Shown: one piece after another, positions 35,200 to 46,930 of the stretch
How the letters are laid out: the number at the start of each line of letters is the position of its first letter
Numbering within the stretch: position 1 is the first letter of the stretch
DNA from: Salminus brasiliensis
Lineage: Eukaryota; Chordata; Actinopteri; Characiformes; Bryconidae
Direction: 5' to 3'
Length of the DNA stretch: 64,000 bases
NCBI RefSeq assembly: GCF_030463535.1
Contig: NC_132879.1
Location: 29,496,133 to 29,560,132 of the forward strand
Translations under genes and position numbers: made by a program
Notes under the pieces: generated by a model
What the model was told of the DNA's origin: nothing
The model's database searches: none
What the model saw: the letters and a program-made list of their open reading frames with translations, nothing else

Positions 35200-36200
35200 G
35201 TGTTGCAGTGTCATCTGCAAACTTGGCAATACGGTTTGTACAACGGGTAGAGGTGCAGATATAGGTGTACGGGGTGCAGAGGAGGTAGCTTAACACAGCC
35301 CTGTGGGGAACCAGTGCTGACTGCTGAAGGACATATTTGTACTGTCTGAAAGCAGTCAGTCAGAAAGTCCTTGATCCAGTGACAGGTACAGTAGGCTGAG
35401 AAAACCATTAGCTTGGTGGCCAGTCTGCTGGGAATGATGGTATTAAAGGCAGAGCTGCAGTCTACAAATAGCTGCCTCACATACCGTAGCTCCCCTGTCA
35501 TTCAAGATGGGTTAATGCAGTGTGAAGAGTTCTCTGTTGATCTATGTGTTCTGTATGAAAACTGGTGTGAGTTAAAGGTGGATGGGAGACATGTTTTGAT
35601 GTGCTTCAGGACCAGCCTCTTATAGCACTGAATAATGACTGGTGTAAGCGTGACTAAGCTGTAGTCAGTAGCGGCGAATTGTGGACATTTTTCGGCAGTG
35701 GAGTGATTGTGGTGTACTTCATCTGAGGAGCTCAGAGAGCTAGATCTGCACATTCCTTCTCTAATTTCCAGTTGCACCCTCAGGCCCGGCGGTTTTCCTG
35801 TGGTTTGCCGCTCTGAGAATGTGCTTACTTTGCTTTTCCAGCTGTAGGCTGGTGAGTTGTGTTGTGACTGCTTTAAATGCTTTCATGTCAAAGCAAGCAA
35901 AGAGACAATTAAGTTCCTTGGCCAGTGAAGCGTCACCATCAACAGCTGTGAGGGTGCTGGACCTGTAGTTGGTAATGTGGTGAACATCCTGCCAGACCGG
36001 CTGCGTTCTTATGGGAAAAAAAAATTCTGGTAAGCAAATTTAGCTTTCCTGATGCCTGTTTTGAAGTTGGCACTGAGAGCACTGTACTGTGTCCCATCTT
36101 CAGACCTGAAGGCGTTCTTAATGTAGAAGAGTACACTTCCAAGTTCTGGTGTTCAAAGATATTCCAAATCACCCATCCAAAGCAATCCTGAAGCTGAGAG
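35200..36200 (-). mobile_element. LINE fragment: endonuclease-RT linker and RT N-terminal half
   Basis: Read on the - strand, broken frames follow the order of a CR1/L2-type non-LTR retrotransposon. At 36130-35900 come VWQDVHHITNY and DASLAKELN. At about 35690-35500 come LTPVIIQCYKRLVLKHIKTC and a Q-F-S-Y-R-T segment. At about 35480-35280 come LFVDCSSAFNTIIPSRL and STGSPQGCV. The last is the conserved PQG motif of RT. Frameshifts separate the blocks and the YADD box and C-terminus are absent. It is inactive. Confidence 0.75.
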
Positions 36201-36349
36201 GAGGCTCCCACAGGGAATGTTTAACAGTCTTTATAATGGGTAGAACTTTTGCTGGTGTTACTGTTAGCACATTTAATGTGTTGCTCTAATGTACTTAAAT
36301 TTGCTTACATTTTATTTCCTACATCTGATCTTTCAAGCTATAATATGAA

Positions 36350-37600
36350 CTGCTTTCACCTGGTCATGGCACATATAAGGAGGACCACAGCCCTCACTCA
36401 CTTGGAGAGCAAAGATTTGCTTGACTGCTTTTCTTGGAGTTCAGGTCCACCTTTAATACCATCATCCCACAAACCCTGACAGGCAATCTGACACTACCTG
36501 GACGGAGTTCCTCTCTGTGAAACTTTGCATAGACCCAAAATCATCAGAATCCACTTTCTATTCTCCTCCCCATTGTCCTCAATACCGGTTCCACACAGAA
36601 ATGCGTCCTGAGCCTCCTACTGTACACACTACTGACTTATGACTGCTCGGCCAAGCATCCCAGCAGTAGTATTGGAAAGTTCGCAGACAACACATCAGTG
36701 GTGGGACTCATCACTCACAGTAATGTATCCAAGTACAGGCAGGAGGTGGAAAGAATGGACACATTGGAAATATAGCTGTTGAGCTGCTCTCCTGATTTGT
36801 ATCTGTAATCCTGACAGTATTATGCAAGAATGGGCATTTCTTGTTCCCAGGCTCCCCCAGCAGTTGGGAAGTGTAATTTGCGTTTTGAGCCGCCACTAAA
36901 GGACATGCATTTCTGGACAAGCTGAGAGATACAGAACCGCAACTGAAAGTGACAAAGATGACTCCAGTTAAGTAGTCCTCACACGCATTGTCCTGCCCAC
37001 TTCACCAAAGTTACACAGTGCAGTTAGCAGTGTTCTAAGCCCAAGGTATGAACAATACAGATGTTTTTTCTCCCTATTACAGGTCAGTAGAGCATCAATG
37101 CTGATTTTAAACACTGATTTTAAAGCTGATATTTTAATGTAAATACCAGGGGGTACATATCTCTCACCTGGAACATCAACACATTCAGCACTGTGAAGAA
37201 AGCCCACTAACATCTCTTTTTTCTGATGAGGCTGAAACTCAGTCCTCATTTCCTTTTACATGTGCATGGTGGAGAGCATACTCATGTCCTACATCATTGT
37301 GGTAACTGCTCTGCTGCAGAGAGAAATGGCTGTACAGAAGATCACTGGAAACACCCATCAGCAACATTAACAACAGCAGCAGGAAAAAGGCCAGATGTAG
37401 AACTGTATACACCCTGCTATCAGACTGTTTGCCCTCTTCCTTCAGGTAGGGGGCTACACAGCATTGAAGCATTAAGGACTACCAGGCTGAGAAACAGCTT
37501 CTTCCCAAATGCTGTAAGATTTCACATCAGGGCATTGCTGCACTTTGAAAGTTATGCAGTTTAAGACCTAAAACGTCTGCAATCTTTTATGTACTGTCTA
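36350..37600 (+). mobile_element. LINE fragment in opposite orientation, split by another repeat
   Basis: On the + strand, frames near 36430-36710 give STFNTIIPQTLTGNL and IGKFADNTSVVGL (a decayed F-A-D-D box). A block at 37430-37530 gives CPLPSGRGLHSIEALRTTRL then RNSFFPNAV, the usual C-terminal end of this LINE group. Positions 36800-37150 between them belong to a different repeat, so the element was interrupted. Stops and shifts show that it is dead. Confidence 0.7.
36800..37150 (+). repeat. Unnamed interspersed repeat, copy 2 (inserted in LINE)
   Basis: It shares ggacatgcatttctggacaa (36901-36920), agttacacagtgcagttagc and the end block tccctattacaggtcagtag (about 37070) with the copy in the last syt7 intron and the one near 53.5 kb. 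It lies between two pieces of one LINE, so it inserted after that LINE. Confidence 0.6.
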
Positions 37601-39030
37601 ATAATGAGTCTTATTAATTCTGCACCTTAAGACTGAATTCCACACTGCCTACTGTACAATTGCTAACATTGCTTTTTCATTGAATTTACTACTATTCTAC
37701 CATTGTTGCATATTAGGGTACTGCTGTAATGGGGCCCACTTGGCCACCTTGTTTAGCTGCTAGATCTCTATAGTCCAATTTATATACTTTTTTCTATTGT
37801 ATTCTTAATGGTTTTATTGTGTGTTTTTAGAAATGCTGCTGTAAACTCACATGGGAGACAGAAAAGCAGTGTGCTGTTCAGCCTGCTGAATAATGCGAGT
37901 CTCTGTTATTAACAGAATGGGTAAAATGCATGAGTTTGACTGTGAGAATCTGTAGCTTCAATTTATCTGTTTCAGTTTTATTGGTGATGGTTCTGGCATT
38001 GGAAAGATGATGGGTAGTGCTAGTTTGTGCAATTGTCTCCTTAGCCTAGTGATTGCACCAGACCAGCAGCCCCACTTTCGTTTTCTGCATATCTACTACC
38101 TCTACCTTCATGCCAAGACAATATCAATCCACAGAAAGCTTAGGGTCCTGGCTTTATCCTTGGGTATGGTGTGTGACTGAAAAAATTCTGATGTATAAGC
38201 TTGATTACTGTGACTATTTGAGTGCAAATCAAATACGTACACAGTTGAGTTAGTCTACCAAAAACGTTTGTGGTTTCTACTTAATACCATTGTCGTTGGG
38301 AATTTGTCCATTACGCCAAAACAAATCTGTACATTCAAAAAGAAACTCACAATTTGAAATAAATGTATTAGACATCATTTTTTTTGTTCACTTTTTTATT
38401 CTACGTTAAAAACACACATAAAAGGCTCTAAAAAGGAGAACAGAAGAACCAACTACATCAGTCTGTTGCTTCTTACTCTTATGTACAAACACATTTTTTA
38501 AAATCTAGAATATCTGTTGTGCATTATGCTGAATCCCATCCAACATTAATGAGAAACTGTAGCACATAAAGCAACAGACCTTGAGGCCGAGACCTTACAG
38601 CATAAACTGTAGCCACCCATTTTATGCTATTACTTATCTGCATTGGTTCGAGCCACACTAAAAGCGTAATGCAGCTCAAAGGCAAATCACTTTTTAATCA
38701 TTTGTATCCATTGTCTTCTGCGTTCACTGTCAAAAAAAGTTTTGTGAATATTTAGTTAAGAATGTCATAATAAGTACAACTAGTCTTGAACACAGCTCTT
38801 TAAGTTTTACAAATAAACCTAGTCACTAAACCAAATTGGATTCCAATGTCTAACTGTTTCCTTAACTAAAAATAACTTGTGTTAAAGGAGTGTTCATGTT
38901 GTGTGATGTATGTTACATATTGTAGTTGCAAACCCAGAAAGAATTAAACAGCTTTCAATTACAGAGAAGACTAATTTGCTCTTACAGCCTTTAACACAAA
39001 CACTAGCAGACAACCACTTCATAAACCTCA
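37600..39030. other. AT-rich intergenic sequence
   Basis: No gene or recognised element. Positions 37600-37850 may be the 3' tail of the preceding LINE. Confidence 0.55.
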
Positions 39031-39190
39031 AACACACCCCAAAAAGAAAATTGGGAGGAACAACTACACACTGACGGTGAGTAAAGGGGGTGGGAACAAG
39101 AACAATATTCAAATATCTCACGCCAGGAGCCAATGGAAAAATTCCTGGAACTGCATGTGAGAGCGTTGTTCAAAGCACCCTGGTGAGCAA
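38970..39190 (+). repeat. Unnamed ATGCAAAT/CCAAT repeat, + copy
   Basis: Blocks tgctcttacagcctttaaca (38979-38998), acactgacggtgagtaaagg (39067-39086) and ccaggagccaatggaaaa (39123-39140) match the family in order. Confidence 0.6.
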
Positions 39191-39354
39191 GACTGAGCAC
39201 TGCCATAGCGTTCACACATGTTCCTTAGTACACCATGTGCAAATGTTTAGTCACCATAGTGAAAAAAAGTGCATTTATTTGTATTCAAAACATAGTTTAT
39301 CTGAATTTGCTGTAAATATACTAGCAAATGTATTTACTTACAAATCTTTAAGTT

Positions 39355-40830
39355 CAGTCAATTTACAATAATTGAGTCTATTCACTTACCATTGAGAGGT
39401 GGACACTGATTGACCTGTGCAATCTTAAAAACAGCACACACAATAAATAAACTGCACTCCGATGAATTTAATATTTTTCCCCATACTGATGTTTCTCTAT
39501 AAGTCCAGTAAGTGAGTCAGCTGTGCTGAGTCAGTAATACACAGTGGGCTTGTTTGTGGAATACAACCTATTTGAGTAAAACTCACCACTTTCCCATTGG
39601 CTCCTGGCACCACCTATTTGCATATACTGGGAGTGTCCTTCCCTCTTCACTTACCATCAGTATGAAGTCATACCCCCTAAGTGACCATCCTCTATGTGTT
39701 CTGTAGCTTGGTTACAGTGTTAAAGGCTGTAAGAGCCAGTTGCTCTGTGTTGGTGTGATGTGTGATTTCATTTGGTTGATTGTTGGTTGATTGCTCCAGT
39801 GAACACTTAACACAAAGTTAGGCTTTTGTTCTATTTCTGTAAAATTACAGTATAATATGTACAAACACAGTTGTTCCATCGTAGCTCTCTTTAAGAGTAC
39901 TGGTCATTAGTGTGGCTTAAATTGGCATAGAAAAGATCAGTATGCTTAAATTGCAATATCAGAGTGAAATCTGTTGGTCTGACATGTTTTTGCTTTTTCG
40001 TGCAAAGTGATTCTTTTGCTGTTGGCAACTAGATAGTGATCTGGATAGTGACTGACCCAGGCAAGTTTACAAACTGCACACTCAAAAACTTCACTGATGT
40101 TGGACTGAATTACTGAATGTAGCTAAGTCAGCTGTGATGCTTTAATAATATACGCTGACCTGTAGGGTTTATTACTCCAGTAAAGAAAGTGAGATTTATG
40201 CTGTTAATACAGTAGCAAATGTATATACTTACTTAAAATAATTAGAAAATACATTAATATTATGCTTTCATCAAATGCTTTAAAACAGCTGCTACAGTAC
40301 CCCCACACATACTACTCACCTATTTTGAGCTCGTGAATTGTTATCATTTTACAGATCTTGGAGTTCAATCAGCCTACAATAATTAGGTTTATTTGGTTGG
40401 CATTACCAAGTGGACAATGATTGCCCTGTGCAGGCTTAAAAACAGCACACACACTAAATAAACTGCACTCTGCTGGATTTAATCATTTCTATAATGTTAA
40501 TGTTTCTCAACAAGTCCAGTCAGTGAGTACGCTGTGCTGGTTCAGTAATACACAGTGGGTTAGTGGGTGGAACACAAGCTATTTGAGTAAAAATCACAAC
40601 TTTCCCATTGGTTCATGGCACCACCTATTTGCATACTGGGTGTGCCTTTCCTATTTCACTCATCATGAGTGTGAAGTCATTCCCCCCAAGCTACCGTCCT
40701 CTGTGTGTTCTCTTAAAACCTATGTATATATAGTGTAGTAGCTACCTAGTCTCAGTGTTAAAGCCTGTAAAGGAAAGCTACCACTTTCTCTGCTGGTAAG
40801 TGAGTATGCATGTTGGTTGCGTTTAAATGT
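39355..40830 (-). repeat. Tandem pair of longer copies of the same repeat family
   Basis: Positions 39355-39790 and 40375-40820 are near-duplicates in the same orientation. Shared blocks include cttaaaaacagcacacacac/aataaataaactgcactc, gtaatacacagtgggttagt and tttcccattggctcctggca, then accacctatttgcata. The offset is about 1.02 kb. The material between them (39790-40370) may belong to the same larger unit. A further partial copy lies at 41030-41180. Confidence 0.65.
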
Positions 40831-41179
40831 TATAGTGGTCTCTTATGCCCAAATATATTTACTTTAAGAATATTGGTTTTTAATGTTCTGCTTTTAAAAG
40901 CCTGCATATACTTAAAATAGCTTTGTTTTTGAACACTTAACTGTAGTTAATGCAAAGTTAGGCCTTTATACTGTTTTTGTATAATTCAAGTATAATAAGT
41001 AGCCCTCCAAGTGCACTGATTAGTAGTGTGGCTACTCCTACAGTCACTGACACTCAATGTCAATGAGTTGTCGTTTCCCCCAGGCTTTCTTCTCTCAGGT
41101 ATATGAGTACAAATAATGCAGGGATTAACTGCTTGGCTTTAGGGTTGTAGGCTGTAAGAGAGAGAAAGTTACTGTGTTT

Positions 41180-43980
41180 TACAGTGTTCACTTTTGTGCT
41201 ACCACAGGATTGTCCTGTCAATGTTTGGCTGGTTAATTTTAAACATTTCATGATTGGCAAAATAATGCAAAACTTAAGAATCTTGAGTTGAGTGAAGAAT
41301 GATTTGAGTAAATTTAACCTATTAGGGTTTATAGTGTGGGCACACTGCCAGGCAATTTCCCACATGCTGACATGCTGGCTGAAAAGCTTATAAAACATTC
41401 AAACTGTGGATTGAACTTCATCAAACTTATCGTCTTCATTTTATGAAAGTAATCCTTTTGCAGTTTCAAGAAACTTCAGCTGTATTATTGCTCAGACTTT
41501 ATTAAAGCTTTTAGCTCAACCAACCCGATAAAAATAGTCATTTAAATCTTTGCTAAGTTGGGCTTTAGTGTACTTTATATGCTGTTATTCAATTATCCAT
41601 GAGCTGGAGCCAAACTGGAGGGAGCTCCATTTGTTCCATTAGGGTCAACAAAGTGGGAACGATGCCATTCAGTTTATGTGGTCTTATATGGAATTCTCTG
41701 CACTCATTTTAGCGCTAATAGCCATTTCTGTCTTAATGGCTTACTTAAGTCAGTCCATTTTCTTGGCTGTTAGTATTCCTTATTTGTCAGCACTGACATT
41801 AAGATTATAACTAAATATAAGGTTTACCCCCAATTTTAGTCATTTCCAATTTGCATCCTCTAGCTAGGACTCTCCCAATCACTCAATGCTACCAGCACTG
41901 GGAGAGTGAAAGCTAGTATGTGCTTCCTCCAAGTCACATGATGCCAGACTAGGGCATCTTTTCAAAGTGCTGCTAGTGTAAACATCATTAGACAGTGGAA
42001 TGTGCTAACTGCATCACACTGGCATCACAGTTAGAGTTATACAGGAGTAGAGGAGTCATTGAACCCACCCAGAGAGAGTGAGGCCATCTCTGGGTCATCT
42101 TGCAACAGATGTCTGTGGCATCCTAATATATTGTTTTTAAGATATTGCTGGTACACATAAATACAGAGATACAGAAAACTGCTCTGTGCAGCACCTGCCT
42201 GCCTTCCTAGACCTCACTAACCAGTTTTTACCTCTATTGAACTGATGGAGTAATAATCCAGAAGCACTATTTATGTAGAGCAGTATGAACCAGTGTCAGA
42301 TCTAAATTCCTCAACTGGGACAACTTGGCCATTGAAAGGGCACACCTAATGGCTCAATTTTCACTGAATAGTGAAAACCTATCAAAACTGACCCTGGCAC
42401 TAACTAAGGTGGTCTTAGGCTTAACCGAGGACCTTGAGGTTTGCTTTAGGCCCTTTAGCAAAACCCCAAGCATCCTCCAGGTGTCATAAGCTGTAATCAA
42501 ATGGAAAGAGACACCACTGTAGAGATTCCACTGACAGGATGCACGACCATTATATTGATTATGTGCTTAAAGAGCCAGTCTGACCACCATACTAACATGG
42601 CTAATTATTCAGACACTTGAGATGCATGATGAGAACCTGCTGACTAAGTCTCTGGGTGTTTGATACAGTAGATACATAATTCAGTGCAGGTCAAGCTTGT
42701 TTAAGCACAGTCAAACTGACAGACAAATAGAAATATCTTGGCTGCCATAGACAATTATCTGATCTAGCGGGTTCATGTATAATCTTTATTGGGGCGCTGA
42801 CAGAAAATCATTGCTCCGTTAATTAAGCAAGCTGGAACTTTTGGAGTAAAGGTGTCTCAGGGGGCATATCAAACTTGCAGTAGATCAGCTGGAAGATGAA
42901 TGGTGAGAGGAAGGGCAAGCAAGAGGGTGAGGCTTCGATTGGCAGTTTAACTTCTAGTGTTTTAGGTCAATAGTTCTACAAAACTACATTTACAACTACA
43001 TGTAGCGATCCCATCACCCCAAAAAACAATCAATCGAGTAGCCAGGTCTTGATCTGGACCACCATCTTCTCAGAGCAGTGCCATTCTTCTGTCCTCCGTG
43101 CACATCACCTCTGTATTGTAGATAGCAAGAGGTGTAGGACAGAGTGTACATGTTTATTGTTGTGGATTCAGAGGCCGCGTGAGTGTTTCGATCGGCCGCG
43201 TCACTGCGCTGCTTGAGTACACTCACTAATGGCGTGATCCACAAGGGCAGCCAAGCCGACACGCACTGTTCAATATCCTGGAGCGTGGTGGCTGGCGGGA
43301 CAGTGACAGGTCGCCCTGCAGGAGGGAGCTGTTCTGCTCGCTTGAGAGGGCAAGAGCAGGAGAGGGGCTGGCAGTGAAGGTGAGAGTGGATTAATGTGAG
43401 TGTTAAGGGTGAAAGGAGGCAGCGTGTCCCACACTAATGACATACAGTGCATTTTACTTTTCGACCCTGTGTGCTAAATAACGTTATTGCTGTATCCATT
43501 ATCAATATGTTGCCCTCAGACTGCTGCGTCATAGAGCTCAGTCTAGAAAGACATTCACACTGTATTGAAAAGACTTTCACAATGGAATAGTCTGGTCCAA
43601 ACAAAGGCAGTGTGTCCCACTTATGACAGTGGACATTTCCCCATCACCTGTATGCATTAACACAGTCAACTCTACTGCTTCATCCATTATCAATAAAATC
43701 TCTCCATGTGTCATGGAGCCTTGGTGTAGTTGGAGATTCACGCTGTACTAAAGATACTTCATAATGATAAACAGGCAGGTGACAATTAAAAGGGAAAGCC
43801 TAAATAAAGGACAGGAGAAGCACAGGGTGCTTTCACACTTACCTTGTCAAGTCAAGTCAGTCAGCCTGCTGGCTGGACTGGTAGGTGGCAGCTGGTTTGA
43901 TGCAGGTAGAGGGGACCTCAGCGGGCAATCTTCCAGCAGGTCGGGCTGGGTGGCCATTTACTCGGAGAAGGTAAAAAGAG
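41180..43980. other. Intergenic sequence
   Basis: No gene is recognisable. Positions 43170-43390 are relatively rich in CG dinucleotides (for example gatcggccgcgtcactgcgc). This stands out but no exon or promoter can be supported. Positions 41860-42120 look like an old repeat I cannot name. Confidence 0.5.
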
Positions 43981-44277
43981 AAAGAGAAAGTTAGTTCTGA
44001 GAGGAATTTTATGGAGGGCGGAGAATGTTGAGCATCCGCATCAGAGTGTGTCTGACGACTCCGGCAGGTCTGATTATAACAGCCTAATTAAAAAGGGGAG
44101 AGTCAGAAGGTAACACGGACACGGGAGCACCCTGAAAATACCAGCATCTATCTGCTCCACCGTCAACAAACCTGAGTGATCGCGTGTAGGCAGCGAGACG
44201 ACAGCTCCAGCATCTCAGTGTACTACAATTCCCTGGGTCCGCGAACCCCTGGACCTTCAACCTTTATCTAAGAAACA

Positions 44278-45420
44278 TTAATTACCAAAAGCTAAACTAA
44301 ACATATGAGTTTTCAGCTTAGATTTAAAGATTGAGACTGTGTCTGAGTCATGATCTGGAAGGTTATTCCAGAGTTGGGGGGCTTTATAAGAAAAGGCTCT
44401 TCCCCCTGCTGAGGTTTTCTGAATTTTGGGCATGAGTAAGAGGCCAGCACCCTGAGATCTAAGTAGTCTTGATGGTTCGTAGTATACAATAAGATCCTGC
44501 AGGTACTCAGGAGCGAGGCCCTGTAGGGCCTTATATGTTAATAGAAGAATTTTGTATTCGATACGGAATTTAACTGGGAGCCAATGAAGTGCTGATAGAA
44601 CTGGACTGATATGGTAAAATTTTCTAGTTTTAGTAAACTAGAAAAATTTTCTAGTTTTTTCAGCTGGCTGCAGCATTTTGCACCAGCTGAAGTTTATTGA
44701 GGTTCCTGCTGGAACAACCTGACAGTAGTGCATTACAGTAATCTAGACTTAAGGTAATAAAAGCGTATACTAGCTTTTCTGCGTCTTTTAGTGATAAGGA
44801 GTTTCTTAGTTTGGAGATGTTCCTAAGCTGCATAAAGGCTGTTCTACTAATATTAGCTATATGTTGCTCAAATGATAAATCTGAGTCGAATGTGACACCA
44901 AGATTTTTAGCTGCTAAACTAGGAATGATGGAAGCATCGGCCAAGTCTAACATTAAGTCTGATAGTTTATTTCTAGAGTCTTTTGGACCTAAAAGGAGAA
45001 CTTCGGTTTTGTCACTGTTAAGGAGAAGGAAGTTATGTGACATCCAGAGTTTTATATCCTTTACACAGTCCTCCATTTTTTGTAGTCTAAATTTATCGTC
45101 AAGTTTGGCTGATATATAGAGCTGTGTGTCATCTGCATAAAAATTGAATTTAACGCCATGTCTGCTTATAACTGAGCCCAGTGGTAACATGTATAATGTA
45201 AATAATAGTGGTCCTAAAATTGAGCCTTGCGGAACTCCATATCTTACTTCTGTGTAATTTGAAGATAAATCTTTTATCTTTACGAACTGATAGCGTCCCG
45301 TTAGATATGATTGGAACCATGATATAATTGGATATTAGATATGATTGGAATGGATTCCAACCATTTTCTCTAATCTTTCTAGTAATATAGTATGATCAGT
45401 AATATAGTATGATCTTGTTT
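44278..45420 (-). mobile_element. LINE (L2/CR1-type) fragment with RT core and C-terminus
   Basis: On the - strand the order is DHTILLERLE (about 45410), WFQSYLTGR (about 45310), GVPQGSILGPLLF (about 45230), FYADDTQLY (about 45145), LLNSDKTEVLLLGP, NLGVTFDSDLSF, LDYCNALLSG, LVQNAAA (about 44665), SALHWLPVKFRIEYKILLL (about 44590) and LKTHMFSLAFGN with a TAA stop at 44280-44278. The catalytic Y-A-D-D is intact. The 5' half is missing. A small rearrangement at 44615-44660 and a 16-base duplication near 45385-45414 break the frame. The 3' UTR probably continues to about 43990. Confidence 0.85.
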
Positions 45421-45545
45421 GGCCTGAACCAAAATAGTACGTGACAAAGGTGCCGCAAACCAAAGGACCAAAAGAGGCAGCCTTGGCCCAGATCGACTAA
45501 ACCATGGTTTAGTTTGTTTGTTAGTGTGAAAAGGCTTTTTTGGAT
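45421..45545. mobile_element. Possible DNA-transposon end flanking the LINE
   Basis: Sequence ggcctgaaccaaaatagtac (45420-45439) and tttgttagtgtgaaaaggct (45516-45535) resemble the ends of a fish DNA-transposon family with 'TTTCACACT' termini. A possible partner end, gtgctttcacacttaccttg, lies at 43828-43847 on the far side of the LINE. If both belong together, the LINE landed inside this element. Confidence 0.35.
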
Positions 45546-46690
45546 AGTTAGGACTTTCGGAGAGTGAAAACGGAGAAGAAAAAGAACCAGCGCTCTGCCG
45601 AAATCTGAAATCTGCCAGTGTGGTTGCAACAGATTACGCTCATAATTCCTTCATCTATACTATGTAGATGAGCCTTTAATTATGAGCAGAATCTGACTCG
45701 AAGGGAGTTGGATTCTGGCAGGGAGGCAGACTTCGGCACAACACCTGGAAAAGCAACTTGCCTAATTGACAACACATCTATGTCCGACGCACACCCTTCT
45801 AAAAACCAATCAATGTCAAGTATAGGGAGACGCAGTTTACCTTTATATGATGACGAGATGTGGCAAAAGTCTAGCACGATCGCCAAAAATGATTAATTTT
45901 AATTTTGGGCATGGATAGTAGGAGCTCCAGTAACAATAACGACTGCTCAACTGACCAGTTGTTCAATAGGAACAGTAATCAAACTGACCTCCAGTCAGAT
46001 CTGTGGGTAAGTGATCCGTAAAGAAGATTGGAGCTTGTCATACAAAGCAAACATTCAGTGAGAGAGATGCTCATGCATCAGTGGAATACGTACGTATAGA
46101 TCAGTCTATCCACTCCTACATCTGAGGGCTTAGTGGTGTAACAGGCACAGCCACTGCTTTACATACATGTGAAAAACAGTGATCCTAGGGCCTGTCTACA
46201 CATATATGGATATTTTTAAAAACTGACAATTCTCTCCATCTGTTTCCGCCCAACACAAAGACAGAAACGCTTGCATGAGCCTACAAGCCCTGTATCTCCT
46301 ATGGGGTATCAGTGCCTCATAAAGAGAGACATCAAAACACGTCAAAGAAAGAAGAAAACACAGAGGATTTATTCCAAATTCCATGCTACTCCCTATGTAG
46401 CGCACTATTCAAGTCATGAAATTATGGCTTGTAAATCTGAATAGAGCATTATAGATTTGTAAAATAACAGTATTTACATTTATTCATATGGAAATCTGAA
46501 CTCTATTGTAAGTTTATGACTTTATATTCATGTTCACTTTATACACAAAAAAGTTAATAAAATTTCTAAGGCCTAAATATTAGTTTTTCTTAGGTATAGA
46601 TAATCCAATTTCATTGGTCAATTTTATTAAATCAGAGCTGTACTACATTTCATTCCACTGTGTTTTTATACAGAACTTAAATGACATCAA
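45546..46690. other. Non-coding sequence with one small open frame
   Basis: A 62-codon + frame at 45708-45896 (starts MDSGREADFGTTPGK) continues openly upstream from about 45684 and has balanced composition. The opposite strand is also open over it. I do not recognise it. It could be a remnant of a DNA-transposon gene or chance. Nothing else stands out. Confidence 0.4.
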
Positions 46691-46699
46691 AAACATCTT

Positions 46700-46930
46700 G
46701 ACTTAACTTGACTTTAACACTAAGACCAAATAAAAGTGAAGGTACCCAGGGGGAAAGATTACACACTGACAGTGACTGAGGGTGCAGGGCACTCCCAATG
46801 TGCAAATAGATGATACCAAGAGCCAATAGAAAAGTCTGAGTTTTACTCAACACAGTACTGAACCAGAACAGCTGACATGTTAAGAAACATCAATATGACA
46901 GAAATGAGAAAAAATACTGCCATTTTCAAT
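46700..46930 (+). repeat. Unnamed ATGCAAAT/CCAAT repeat, + copy
   Basis: Blocks tgactttaacactaagacca, acacactgacagtgactgag, cccaatgtgcaaatagatga and gagccaatagaaaagtctga occur in family order, followed by aagaaacatcaatatgacag. Confidence 0.6.
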
